From assembly GCF_000003605.2 (NCBI RefSeq), contig NW_003108585.1, positions 76,509 to 135,447 of the forward strand: a stretch of 58,939 nucleotides of DNA, in the 5' to 3' direction. Source of the stretch: Saccoglossus kowalevskii (taxonomy: Eukaryota; Hemichordata; Enteropneusta; Harrimaniidae). The position numbers and the translations under genes were made by a program. Below are positions 1 to 12,800 of this stretch, in pieces (position 1 is the stretch's first letter; every line of letters begins with the position of its first letter). The notes under the pieces were generated by a model. The model was not told the origin of the DNA, did no database searches, and worked only from the letters and a program-made list of their open reading frames with translations.

Positions 1-933
1 GGAGTATAGTTGTGTTTCGGCTTGTGAATGGAAACCAATGGATTGTGATTACAATCCCAAGCGAAAAGTCTGATGTTGATTTGTAGATAGAACTTATCTC
101 TCCACAGTACAGTGCTAGTAGTAGATTTCAGTTGATCTGAACTGTATTTAAATGTCACGCGTAAGTTTGATTTTCGCGTACATTTCATTTGTTCTAAAAT
201 TTAAATGCCACGCGCAAGTCTGATTTACGCGTACGCGTAAGTTTGATTTACGCGTACATTCCATTTGTTCTCAAATTTAAATATCACGCGCAAGTCTGAT
301 TTGCGCGAACGCGTAACTGTCGTATAGACAAAAATGCGCCTCACCTTTTGAACGCGCAACTACCCTCTAGAGGCACCCTTACATACATGGATATCTGTAT
401 GGTAGTATAACTCGGGCCTTGCTTTTGGAAAATGACTAGAGAATGTTAAATTGCTATAAAAGGCTATGAAAGGATTTCAATTTTCTGAGAAAAAAACAGT
501 TCTTCTTGACAAAATTTTAAGTAAGCAAAATGCCTTAAAAAGAATGTGTGATAAGTATTATTTTAATATTAAGGAGGTTACCCCTATATGCACTCCTTGT
601 GTATTGTCCATTCAGTATGTATAAATAAGTTCCCAAAATATGTAGAAGAAATAGTTTTCTCTAGATTGGCTAGAAGTCTAGATCTGGCTTTTTTGGATAT
701 ACGCACCCTGCAGATTTAACATGAAAACTTTTGCAATTTGATGCAGATGATTGCATTTATATGCACTGATTAATGTGGATATGTGTTGCCAGGCAAAATT
801 CAAAGCAAACCAGAGTACCGGTAAAAACATTTGACATAAAAATGAAACAATATAAAAAGTTACAGTTAAGTTAAAGTTTACAGTTATTATCATTACATTC
901 TTTCTCATAACAGTAATTTTTATATTTCTACAG
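1..933. other. Probable intron of SLC44A1-like gene, with a CGCG-rich repeat
   Basis: No coding exon was recognised here. The first exon that can be read starts at 934 in the middle of a protein, so this stretch is most likely the intron before it. A short direct repeat with CGCG-rich units lies at 147-315 and is listed separately. The remainder is AT-rich and unremarkable. Confidence 0.5.
147..315. repeat. Short tandem/direct repeat with CGCG-rich units
   Basis: The core GYAAGTYTGATTT, flanked by CGCG on one or both sides, occurs four times at about 157, 211, 236 and 288. Three of the units are preceded by TTTAAAT. The CpG content stands out in otherwise AT-rich DNA. It may be the relic of a small transposon or a young minisatellite; no family name is claimed. 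Confidence 0.7.
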
Positions 934-3900
934 GGAGAAAAAATATTTCAGGTCACCGATTTTAAAATCACTTGGCCGATTGATAAGTTATCATACAGGT
1001 TCTTTGGTTCTTGGTGCCTTTATTATCACATTAGTTAAAATACCTCGGGCTATACTCGCTTATACACAAGCCAAGTAAGTTTTATCATCGTATATTGTAG
1101 CTTTTCTTCAAAGCCTGGTCAGAAATAAAATTCTTATTTAGAATGTCAGAATTTTTAATTATGAGGAAAAAAAGTGATGGAGATTCAGAATACAATAATT
1201 TCTTGTAACTGCATCCAATAACGACAGTGTATGCAAATTTAAATGCAGGGTCCAATAATTATGCAAATTTACAATGTTATTGGATTTCGCTTGACCTTTT
1301 TCATCTTATCAGTAGATCAGTGTAAACACAACTAAAACACCTACTGAAAATATATTTTTGTATTTAAAGTAAAATACATGTATGGGTGATTCAAACTTCA
1401 AAATCTGTTGACTGACTCTATCACATATCAACAAGGAATATTTTGGCAGTGGTTTGTCAACGAGGTTTGTCAAGCTGGCAGTATTATAGCTGCTTATCTT
1501 TACAGTTGATTGTTTCTTTACATTTCTTCTACATGCAGTATTACTTTCTGAAGCTATTTGTTTAGTTAAACACACAAATAAATGAGCCAGACAATCTTTC
1601 CAGCTTGTGTGAAAATAAACAAAAACAGTTAAGGTTGTTCTAAGGGTCTGACTGAGCAGGACACAAATGCTCAGAAATTGTGCCAGACAATTGTGCAAAT
1701 TTTGCTCATTGGATTATGCAAATTTGGCTCATTGGATTATGCAAATTTCTAATATGCCACTCACTTTGAATTACCGGTACATCAATTTTCACTGCAAAAG
1801 TTTTTTTTTTTTTTCTATAATTAAAGTTATTTACAAAATGATTTTTTCGTAAAAATTGACAGAAGTCAGTCAAAGAGTTCCCAATTGCATTCACTATTGG
1901 TTTATTGTCTCTATTTGATTCCTCCTAGATTGAAGGATAGCACATCCAAAGTAGCACAGTGGATTATGACTTGTCTGTCATGTTGTCTTTGGTGTTTTGA
2001 AAAATGTCTAAAATATCTCAATGAAAATGCCTACATTGTGATTGCTATCGAAGGAGTCAGCTTTTGTCCTGCAGCACAGAAAGTAAGTCATTCTTAACTG
2101 TTTGACAAAAATCAAATGCTTGCAAAAGGATTACTATTCTGATATTTTCGACTTCTTGTTGTAAACAACCGTAAGTCCGATTGCCTTGATATTATACATA
2201 TAAGTACTACAGGTAGACCTCTCTAGGATTTGTTCATTTCATGATATCTTCAATTATCTAACTTTGATGAATATTTTTGTCATTTTTGGTAAAAAGTGAT
2301 ATTTTCGAATTCTTGTTGAGAACAGCAAGTCCAATTGCCTTGATATTATACATATAGGTACCTCGGGTACCCCTCTCTCAGATTTGTTCATTTTCTAATG
2401 ATATCTTCAGTTCTTTAATTGAAATTGCATTGCTAACACCAGAGCTATCTCAGCCAAGAGGCTGCTTGATTTTTTTTCAAATAGTGTTCCATACTCTACT
2501 GTCGTCATGTCAACTGTATCCCATGTAACCATGGTATTGGAAGAGCGGACACGATAACAAGTGAACACAATATTGATGTAATATCTCATTGCTATTCTTA
2601 TTGCAGGCTTTCATCACATTAGTGTCCAATGCCTTAAGAGTTGCTGCAATCAACTGTGTGGGTGACTTTGTTATGTTCCTTGGAAAGCTGGCAGTAGTGG
2701 GGATCACAGCATTTATTGGATTACTGATATTTGGGGTAAGTTCTGTGTATTATAGATGACACTTAAGAAGAAATGCTGGTTGTGAGTCTAGCATCTTCAT
2801 GGGTGTCACTGTGTTGGTGACATTATCATGTTTTCTTGGCAGCTGGTGTATACAGGGTTTGTCTGGGCATGATCTACAACTACAATAGACGGAGTAACAT
2901 ACTTGTTCGCATGTTAGCTGTGATCCTTGAGATGCATGTTGTAATACATCAGTTCTGTCTCTGTGTTTTGTTATTCACCATGTCTCATCTTCAGGGGAAT
3001 TGCTTTGTACTTTCACCTCATATAAATACATTAGTACCAGTAATGCATCAGCATTGCTGGCATGCATACATGATGAGCACTCCTCCAGTCAACACATGCT
3101 ATTCTGTTCTTTTATATGAGACTACAGAAGCATTGTTGGATGTTACCTGGGTATCTTCATTGTGTTACTGATATTTTGATTGCATTTATCTTTAGAGTCA
3201 TAGCAGTGTCAACTATTATGCCATTCCCATTCTTCTTGCCGGTATCTTTGCATTTCTCATTGCCCATGCCTTCTTCACTATATACGAGGTTAGTAACATC
3301 ATGTGTCACTGCCACTTTTAGTATCCATCTTGCAATACAGACTACACTGTGTCATGGAACTGTCAATCATGTCTGTCGGTATTCTCATTACTTCTGTGAC
3401 ATAATCATTGTACTTGACCAAGACTGCATGAATTTGTAAACCTTTCACTTGAATTTAATACTCGTTATTTTTTATTTCACTTTTTTATTTCAATGGAAAC
3501 AAATTGATGACTTTTAATGATGAAATTTCCCATCTGTTAATTTGTTCTATTAAAAGTGTATACATTTATGTATTATAAAAAGACATGTCAAACAAGTTAG
3601 AATACTGTAAAATACAATGCATTTTAGCTGCTTTGTATGAAGTCTATTTTCACTGATTTTGATTAGTTTAATGTGAAATATAAAACAAAAGGTATTTTCT
3701 CTGAATTTTATTTTCACCAATTCAGTCCAACTGATGATTTTCTGTTCAACAGCTAGATCTTGCTCATTGCGTGAAAGATGCAGACCGAACGTCTGCTGCA
3801 AAAATTGCATGATTTGATTCTCAATTTGAATTTCTTTTTTTAATAGCTCCGATAGACCAATCTTTGAAAGGGAAATATTGCATTTAGATATCCTTACTTC

Positions 3901-6900
3901 GTTGAAATTGACCATCGTCAAATATGTACAGCACGTTATTAAGCATGAAAATAACCCCCAAAATACTTTCGAGTTTGTTGAATTCCACACGATGTTTGTC
4001 ACTACTATGACGCTATGACCTTTGTTTGTCCTGTTTTTATGTTTGATTTCACACATAACGCGTGATCTTGCAGTAATTTACAGTAAATGACTTAGTGTGA
4101 GGCTGATGTCCAGCCGGGTCTTGCGCTATTTTGAAGATGTGCTTCAAATAAAGCAAATACAGTACATGTACAATTTGCATTCTACTGCTAAATTAATATT
4201 GTATCTGCGTGAAAGAAAAAAACTAATTCTCTTGAAATTATCGGAGTTCCATCACTGTGTAGTTTGTTTGTAAGTTGGCCACATAAAGTGGCTTATACAT
4301 ATTATTATCTGTAATATATTGTATTTTGTATCCGGTTTGTAGAGTAAAGATGATGTTTTATTTTATGCGGTCCCAATGTTGTTAGTGTGTGTCTTAGCTT
4401 ATTATATTGCAGACTGCTTCTTTTTAGTATATCAGGTAAGCATAGCAATGTAATTGCTGATTTGTAGATTAGTTTCAATCATTTTTTTTCAATTAGGTTA
4501 TATAAAGTAAGAGTTTCTTAAAATTGGTGGAGTGTTTGCAAAATTGTGCTGAACTCAAACATAATGCAAAATGGTTGGTCAGTTGTGCAGGAGAAGTGTT
4601 GCTGTTAGGTATTCCAAAATGTATATTGAAATGAGTACTGCATGAAACATATTAGTTGGGTAATTTAAAGTTAACCTTTTCACCACCAGTTCCTTCTTTT
4701 CGTCACAAATTCATAAACTAGTCCTGCTGATAGTCTGCACTTTCATTTAGAAGATTGTGACAAACAAAAGCCAAATTTTTTTTAGTAAAAACTGAAAATT
4801 GGCTCAAATTTTGTCTGTTGGCTCCAAAATTGGGGTTCATTTCCATAAAGAATTGAAGAATTATAAAAAAAAAAAAAAAGAGCAGAAAAATTTGGGCGAG
4901 AAAGTCTGGTGATGAAATGGTTAAAATGGAGTATTGTATCATCATTCTGAACTCAGTGCTATTATTCTGCAACTTGCACTTTTGGTATTGGCATTATTAT
5001 AATTTTATAATGGTGGAGCTAAAATACATACCTCCCTGTCGGTTTAATACTGAGAAAGCAAAGTTAACAGATCTGGAGATTTACATGCATGTTCTTAGCA
5101 AGTTTGGACATTTTTTAGTCTGTACTAACTACCCCTCCTGTTCATGAAACACAAATGGGTCAAACTGATATGCAAACATGTGGGGATCTTAGTCGGTACT
5201 AGAGTGTAGCCTTAACACATCTGATGATATAATAAAAAGTTTCATTATTGTACTGACAGATGACCATTGACACATTACTGTTGTGTTTCTGTGAAGACTG
5301 TAGAGTGAATGATGGATCACCAGGTAAAGAATACTTCATGGACAGACAACTCATGGTAAGAATAACTCAATAACAAAGACAGAACCATCATGAGCATTTT
5401 CTTTTCAACTCTTTTTAGCTATGGTGTGAAATATTAGTGTCCTACAAGTCTTTGCTGACATTACCGGTACTATTACTCAATATTTGAAGACAGCTGCTTC
5501 TCTTCATAGAAATTACAAGTAGACTCTTACAATAAATAATGTTTTGTTATTATTGCATCATCCAGCGCACATCCAGAAATAATGTTGGTGTAATGTTGAT
5601 GTACAACATTGTAATAGCTTTATATCAATATTTGGTTGCTTTAAAATACTGAAAATTTAAACGTACATTGGCATACATTCAAAACTGCCAGATAGGATCA
5701 ACAATGTCTCTTCACTTGAAATGTAAATTGTGGTCGATCTCTGCTGATTTTTTGGTTTTCACTGTGCGAGATGTTTCAGTTCAGCAGATGTTGATGCATA
5801 GCTGAGTACGCTTGTGTGTTCTAGACCTGGTTAGATTTCTCTACCTGAATGGTTGCCAATAAAAAGTAAACAAATCTAAGTGTTGACAATTTTTATTTAT
5901 TTGCAGGATTTTGTGAGTAACAGTAGTGAGGCTATAGATAACCTGGAGAGGAAGAACAATCCCAACTCAATGGTTAGATCTCATGAGAACATTGACTTAG
6001 AAGGGGTATGTTATTATTTCTAATCTGTATGTATGTATGTATGTAATGTATGTATGTATGTATGTATGTATCAACAAGGATTTGTAAAATAATGGTATGC
6101 ACATTTTCATAATCAAATAGGGTATTACGTGATATAGATCTCATTTTGTGTGAATAGCACTCGTTTCAAATGATCTTACAAAGCTGTATGTCATGTGATT
6201 AATTATTCATGAAGATGTTAGATCAGGACAAACAAATGAGTAAACAAAACTCAAATAGCGACTGGCATATTTCTAACTACTGTGTTGTTGATATAATTTT
6301 TTGAGGGCATTATTCAGGCAATAGATGCCCTTAGGTTTCACAACAAATCATCAAAAAGTCACTGCAAAATAACATTTACATCTTTTGTCTCCATTTGTAC
6401 CACATTCTGTGATTACCGGTACATCAGTTTACTTTTCAGACCACGTGATTATGATAAATGCTATACCATGTGCATGTGACCAATAAACATGGAAGATTTG
6501 ATTGTGGAAAAAGAAATGAGTGAATCTATCACCATATGCAAAAGTTCATCCTTCAGAAACACTAACTATAATCTGAGATAAATGCTGGTCAATTCTTTCA
6601 CATGCATTTAATTTCAGTATTTCTCAAAATTTACTTTTGTTCATCAATCACACTGCATTCACACAAATCAAATCAAACATTTCACACCAGTTGTATACCC
6701 TTACCTCATAATTCCTTGAATAAAGAGATATAGAAAGTGATATGAATTGTACAAGTGAAAAACAAGAATGAATGTTGGAGTAGAAAGTACATGTTTTTCA
6801 AGTCAAAACACGTGTCTAACTTTTAATCTCAGTCAGTGACATGAATATTTGCGACATTTTATGACAGTACTACTGACTTATTCCAAGCAATGGATCTGTA

Positions 6901-9218
6901 TCAGCAGGCCAACTAGGTCTTGTCTTTTTGTTTTCTAGGTGTCTTTTTTTAAGTTATTTTTATTTCTGTCATTTAAATACTTGTCTTCTATAAATTTAAA
7001 AAAACTTCTTATATACTATGCTATAATCTTTCAAGCATTTTGTCCAACTGCAGCATGAAATATTTTGTAAAGTTAGTAGTCTCCTGGAATGATGCATGAA
7101 CACTTCCCTCTATTGACCATATTAGTAGTTTTCTTGTTTTTTTGAATGCTGGCTGACTACCTTTCTCTTTGGTTACCATGGTTCTTGTAAGTAATTATCG
7201 CTGTATTTCTTTCTCTTGCAGTCTGCAAATGCCACTGCTGTTTAGTTGATTCAAGACATGACTTTTGTACAGTTCATCTTTATACCTTAACAACATGTGT
7301 ATATTTATCGTGTGGTGCAGTGCATGCTGGGACATATTCTGTATCATAGTAGTGTAGTGTAGTGTAGTGTGGTAGCTTTCATACATCAATTGGTGTTCTG
7401 CATGCCTGTTAAAGGTCACACTTCCTGGTATTGTACAAGGGTGAAATTCACTGTCATGATGAATTCTCAAATATTCATATTGTCAGTGGAGTTGAGAGAT
7501 AAATTTGGAAGCTGGCAATAATGATAATAATCTAATAATAATGTCAGAATGTGTGATCTATAGGAGTCATGCAGATAAGGTAATCTGGGTATTTTGTATT
7601 TGTATTAATCAGTATTGATCATCAATGTATACATAGAGTATGATTCAATATTGCACAATTCCCTTTTTTTATTTTATATATGACCCAAAAATTTCAATGT
7701 ACTGATCTTTCTATCTAAATCCTAAACCACCAGATACATTTTTTATTTAACTAGATTCACAAAGAATCGCTGGAATTGTCACTGCTACAAAATGCTGAAA
7801 TACAAAAATTAAAAAGTTTTAGTATATGGTGATTTTGACCATGTTGAAAGTCCATAGTGATTGCAGCATGTTATGTTTTATATCGGCCCATGCCTTGTAG
7901 TACACAAAATACAAATATGTACTAATATTATGATACAATGTATCCTTTAATCTAGAGCCAAAATAATCGTTTGTGATCATTCACAAGCTTTTAAGCATTT
8001 GCTAATCAGGTTATTCAGCCATGTATATTTATTGTAATTTATAAAATCCAGTGTCAATCAGTTCAATTAAACTAACAAGCACATGCCACAGTAGGAATCT
8101 CATAACACAAGTCTTTATGCTCAGAAAAAAAGAAAAAGTTTCTGGTCAATTCATCATTAAATCCAAAATGAGACGTATGCAGACCTATATACAGGGACTT
8201 ATGGATTGAATTCTGTGTGTGCGTCTGTCCAGTTCTGGATCCAATTAGTTGACATACATGGGCAGATCAAGTTTAAACTTCACACATATATCAGATATTC
8301 TATTAGACATGTATGCACCTTTATTTGTTTCATGATCTGATTCAAGATGGCCGAATGGCGGTCATTTTAGGACAAAAGTGCACCAAAATCACACATTTTC
8401 ACTATGTCAGAAGTTCAGAACCCAATTTCATTTATGCATGGGCAGTTTCTGTTCAAACTTGGTACATACGTAGAACATAATGAGACGTCATTTCATATTT
8501 CAGATTGGACTCAAAATGGCTGACTAACGGCCATTTTGTTTCAAAGAGTGCTGTTCCTGATCCATATATATTCAACATGCTTAGACCGATAAAGTTCAAA
8601 CATACACATACGTCAGTAATCGTCAGACACTATCAATTCCAAAATAGCTGACTGGCAGTCATGTTGTTTAAACCAGGGCGGTTCCACAGAGCCATATCTC
8701 AGACATGTTTTTACCAATCAAGTTTAAACTTCACACATACATGTACATCACACATTACTTCACATATATATATCGCAACTATACAAACAAGGGCTTGTCA
8801 TTGACAATAACTTGTTTTATTTTTATCCCCCCATTGCCATTAATAATCGTGCTTTTATTTTGTTTTGTCATCAAAATTGAATTTTAGTTTCATTGTTTCC
8901 AAAATATTTGTAATGATTCTATAGCAAGACAGTTTTAACTGACATGCATGCTAACAGGAAATTTGAATATTTTTCTGAGCCTTAACATGATTGAGAATGT
9001 GACACTGGGTGACTAGTCATCACTGTATTTAAGGTATTCAGGTATCAATATTCTGTCTACAAATCATGAAACATCATGTAAGAATATTCTCATTGTTTTG
9101 GCAGTACAGTTCCAATTTAATGATTTTGAATTTACAGGAGAATGACAAAGAAGCAATCATAGAGGGCGCTGTCAACCCAGCCATAGAATCGCAAAGAGAG
9201 GATTTTGATGAAATATAG
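934..9218 (+). CDS. SLC44A1: Choline transporter-like protein, SLC44A1 (CTL1) type, 3' part
   Basis: The coding exons I can place are 934-1074, 1929-2082, 2607-2735, then 3196-3288 or 4343-4435 (alternatives), 5260-5355, 5907-6005 and 9138-9218 (TAG at 9216-9218). Every junction is GT-AG and every phase agrees. Landmarks typical of SLC44A1 are YHTGSLVLGAFIITLVKIPR in the first exon, CCLWCFEKCLKYLNENAY in the second, GDFVMFLGKL in the third, NDGSPGKEYFMDRQLM in the fifth and DFVSNS in the sixth. The family are multi-pass membrane proteins that carry choline and related amines, feeding phosphatidylcholine synthesis. Only about 263 residues are visible; human CTL1 has about 657, so the 5' exons lie to the left of the window. 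The last exon encodes a short acidic cytoplasmic tail after a 3.1-kb intron. The assignment to SLC44A1 over SLC44A2/4 rests on the VKIPR and FMD-LM-FV motifs. Confidence 0.9.
3196..3288 (+). CDS. SLC44A1: SLC44A1-like exon, version A of a duplicated exon
   Basis: This is a 93-nt, phase 0-0 exon bounded by TTTAG and GTTAGT. It encodes 31 residues, including NYYAIPILLAGIFAFLIAH, a transmembrane segment. It is closer to the vertebrate CTL1 sequence at this place: both have His in the AH motif, and both end in an IYE triplet. It occupies the same position in the protein as the exon at 4343-4435. Confidence 0.85.
3744..4078 (+). mobile_element. MITE, GTTCA...GAGATC family, copy 1
   Basis: This is one of five related elements in the window (others at 9564-9883, 45770-45945, 55601-55936 and 56210-56480). 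They share the core GAAATTGACCATCRTCAAAT and degenerate terminal inverted repeats resembling GTTCASTGCGAGATC followed by an inner GCGTGAAA block. This copy lies between the two alternative exons of the SLC44A1-like gene. A 168-codon open frame on the minus strand over this region is fortuitous. Confidence 0.75.
4343..4435 (+). CDS. SLC44A1: SLC44A1-like exon, version B of a duplicated exon
   Basis: This is a 93-nt, phase 0-0 exon bounded by TTGTAG and GTAAGC. It encodes 31 residues, including FYAVPMLLVCVLAYYIADCF. By eye 13 of 31 residues match version A, with no gap. The intramembrane His of version A is Asp here, and the final Glu is Gln. Reading frame, splice sites and the small polar Ser start are all preserved, so it looks functional and not a relic. 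Including both exons would add a transmembrane helix and invert the C-terminal topology, so mutually exclusive use is expected. Confidence 0.8.
6027..6075. repeat. GTAT microsatellite
   Basis: This is a run of GTAT tetramers with one interruption, in the last-but-one visible intron of the SLC44A1-like gene. It is expected to be length-polymorphic. Confidence 0.9.
8175..8845 (+). mobile_element. Dispersed repeat with GGCC-centred palindromes, degraded copy
   Basis: This shares a phrase structure with 53835-54765: CAAGATGGCCGAATGGCGGT at about 8345, with similar near-palindromes at about 8512 and 8638, each followed by text of the type GTTCAAACTTGGTACATA. It lies inside the last intron of the SLC44A1-like gene. 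No open frame of note. It appears to belong to the same family as the AGTCCCCGT element that begins at 58734. Confidence 0.7.
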
Positions 9219-10246
9219 ATTGGTGACCTTAGAAAGTACCTTGTTCTAACGTATAACTGCCAAATATGTAGCATTCCAGGGTGGACATTTTTAATATTGC
9301 TCATATAGTAGGCCTGAACAAAATGTCAGAATTTTAATTATAACCACAAATCTTAAATCTAATTTATTTGTATTTATTGAAGCTGAATTAGTCATTTAAT
9401 TTGTTATTGTTATTTGCAAGTAATTGTTTTTATTTTCATTTTAAGCTGTATTCTTGGTTAGTTTGATCCAATATCTAACTCTGTTGTGTGAGGCAAAACT
9501 GTATGATTAACAATGTGATAAATATTTGAGAAATATTAGAACTTAAAGAATAGTGCATGTTTTGTTCAGTGCGAGATCCTGAGTTGTGCGTGGAATCGAA
9601 CGTAAAAACAGAACAAACATAGGTCATAGCGTCGTAGTGACATCAACACTTCATGTGGGATTCAACAAACTCAAACGTGTTTTTTTGGGTATTTCCACAC
9701 TTAATAATTTGATGATGGTCAATTTTGTTGATGTAAGTGTATCGCAATTGCCATATTCTACTCTGGAGTCTCGGCATTTCAATATTGAACTATGAAGGAA
9801 AAGTTCAAAATCAAATCAGTAGAATTCTGCGTCAGATATTTGATCCACTTCTTTCATGCACTATGCAAGATCTCGCAGTGAACGTAAAATCACTGATTGG
9901 TATTATCCATCCATCGATTGCAATAAAAATGACACACACGCTATCATTGCATTTATGATAAAAATAGCTTTTATAACAACATATCAAAATATGAAGACCA
10001 TGTAGAAGTTCATGTGAACATTTAATTGGCTCGCTTAGTTCAACTTCATTGTAAGCAAATTATGTTTGCTACTTTAAATCAGTTTTCTGCTTGTAAATAC
10101 ATGCAATATGACAAGGAGGTTGACTTATTATCATTACCCGAAACTGGAATGTATATATATATTTTTTATTTAACTTTTAAAATTGATTTTAAAGCAATGT
10201 GTTTTCTAGTGTCCACTGTGCAGAGCTTCAGATGTGCCAATTCGTT

Positions 10247-10277
<31 letters not shown>

Positions 10278-12800
10278 TTCGGTGTGTGTTGATAACCAAT
10301 CTCGTCATTCATATCTTAAGTCATCTAAATCTTGTCCAGTACCAAGTAATATAAGAAAATTTAGGTCTAATGCTACTCGAGAAGTATTACAAGATTGTCA
10401 TTTTTTAACTTGTACTTTTTAATTAGTTGATTTGCATTTTGATAAATGTCATTGTCTTAATCTGATGCTGTTTCTCTATTATCCAATTGACTTCCGTATC
10501 CATATACTTTTGTACAAATGAGAGATCAAAGTAGCTTTTGGTTTACATAATAATTAGAATATTGGCATTTTAATAAATTATTACTGTCACATGACCACCA
10601 AAAGGCATCTTGATCAAGGTAGAATGCTACTAAAAAGCAGAAATATTATGTGTTATTAGGTATATTGAGAAAAAATATGGGATCTGTAAAAAAATTATGC
10701 ACAAAATGAAAAGTGAAATAAGCATGTTTTGTCTGTTTTAGGAAATGTTTCCAGTATATAAGTATATGTTTCACAATATTGCTTTGTGAAAACTTAACAT
10801 GTGCATTGTATACAAGGTATTTGTTAATGTCAAGGAATATTGTCAAATTGATGTTATTTTTAACTGGTTTTGAAATGGTGAAATGTATTTGTAGTCTATG
10901 GAATGTGCTGTTCAACTGCCATATGCATACCATTTGGTAATGTTGACTAATACCAGAATAATACAGATTTTGTCACAAAATACTGTCACTGTTATAGATG
11001 CTAAAATATGTAAAACAACTCTGTAGTAGCATTCTACCTTAATCAGGCAACAAGTAATTTACAAAACTGAACAAAAATTGCAATACTAATTGTATCATTT
11101 ATTGATTCAGTAAAGCTGCATGGGATCACTTGATAGAAGTTTTTAACTAATCATGAGAGTCAGTAGACATTTATATTCTATCCTAGTTTGTATACTACTA
11201 GACAACAAATTGGTGATTTAATTGTTGATGGATATTTGGTGCTTATATGAATATGAGATGTATTTCTGACATTCGTGTTTTAAATAAAAAGTTATTAGTA
11301 AATGTGAATCTGAGTATTTTTTTTTACCAATATTAAATTATGATATCATGTATGAAATAATTCTTATTATTCTGTTGATTGATAAGAGTAGAACACTGGT
11401 ATACCCATCATCATCATCATCATCATCATCCTAGAAAAGTGCACACTCGCAAAAGTTCTTCTATGCAAGTTATGTGCGTCAATTTATTGTTCATGCCACC
11501 TTGCTAACTCAACCATGCGATGCTAGTGTCATGGGTATTCTTATTCTGCCAGTTACTTCTAATACTAGTTTACCATGCTATGCTAACTAAAGTGTGAGAC
11601 CACCTCACTGAAAAATTGCAGCTCAATTCATGCCACCCATCTCAGTGAGCACTGATTGTCGAGTGGAATGAGAAAAGATGTGCCAATTTAAATGTCCTGT
11701 GAGGAGGCTCATGGGGCTGCTCAATGCAATGATCTTGTCCAACAACACTATCTCCTTGCTTCCTTCACTTTTCTTTTCAACCCAAGTTTCAGAGATTGTT
11801 GAGCTTGCCTCAGATTCCGACCTTTCAAGAAAATTTCAGAATCCTGGGATGAGGAAAGGAAGAAAAGCCATGGAACGAGTTTTTGCTAATCAATCCTCAA
11901 ATTAAAGCTGGGAGAATAGATGCATGCAATAATATATCCATGCCTTGCTGCACCATTGCTTAAAGTGAAGCCTTCTCCAAAATTGTGTCCCAAAACTGCT
12001 GTTGACGATAGTCTATCATTGACAGTACCAGCTGAGAGATAAACATAAAAGTTGCCAATGATGTACTCAATTGGGACTAGATCCAACACCACCTGTCAAA
12101 CCACTGATTACTGTTAACTAGTCGTTTATTCCATCTACCAGTCCCTGTTTTTTTTGAGATACTATTACTCATAGGCTGTCGCTTGGGAAATCCCATGCCT
12201 TGTTCGTATGTACAGCACACCAATGTGAAGTGGCTGTGTGACCAATACATGTGCAATCACAATCATAGGACAAGGTTTTTAGATTAGATGTCAAAAATAC
12301 CAAAATACCATTGATTTTAGTCTCTGGATGAAAAAGTGACCATTGCACACACAATCATTGAGCATTGAGTTGTTTGATAATGCCATTGAAATATTACAGA
12401 AATATATATTATTAGATTCTAGTTATTGGAAGAACTATAGCATTGACCATTTTCTTTTATAACATTCAATTTCACAAAATCTGACAACATCAGAATCCAC
12501 AAATTTCAATTTCAGGACAAACAAAGGAGGGCAAAAACTACACTGTATACAAAAGTCAATTCAGAGAGAGATAAATAGACCTGGAAACAAACCATGAAGT
12601 GATGCAGTTGTGGCACCTGCCACATACATACCCTGCGATATACATCTCCAACCCACAATTAGTTGGGATACCAATCAATCATATAAATACAAAACTCTGT
12701 GTTGTATCAGACAATTATATTAAAAAAAAACACCATTTGTGATAGAGAAAAACATGGAATTTTCATTCACAATATTGTAGTATCTGTCATAATACTGTTT
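9219..12800. other. SLC44A1-like 3'UTR and intergenic DNA
   Basis: The region begins with the 3'UTR of the SLC44A1-like gene, whose end cannot be fixed; an AATAAA near 11283 is one possible poly(A) signal. It holds a MITE (9564-9883), a TGTC microsatellite near 10250-10277 and a CAT run near 11408-11430. Frames near 11678-12092 are open on both strands, but I could not match them to a family, and no splice structure was evident. Confidence 0.5.
9564..9883 (-). mobile_element. MITE, GTTCA...GAGATC family, copy 2
   Basis: This 320-bp element has the clearest ends in the family: GTTCAGTGCGAGATC on the left and GATCTCGCAGTGAAC on the right. These are inverted copies with one mismatch in 15. The interior is the reverse complement of copies at 3744 and 55601. 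It has no coding capacity, so it would depend on a transposase elsewhere. Confidence 0.85.

Noticed and set aside
3550-4056. 168-codon open frame on the minus strand
   Set aside because: It overlaps a MITE whose other copies have broken frames and lies in an intron of the opposite-strand SLC44A1-like gene.
11678-12092. Opposed open frames of 75 and 68 codons
   Set aside because: No family recognised and no intact structure; they could be transposon debris but the evidence is too weak to call.
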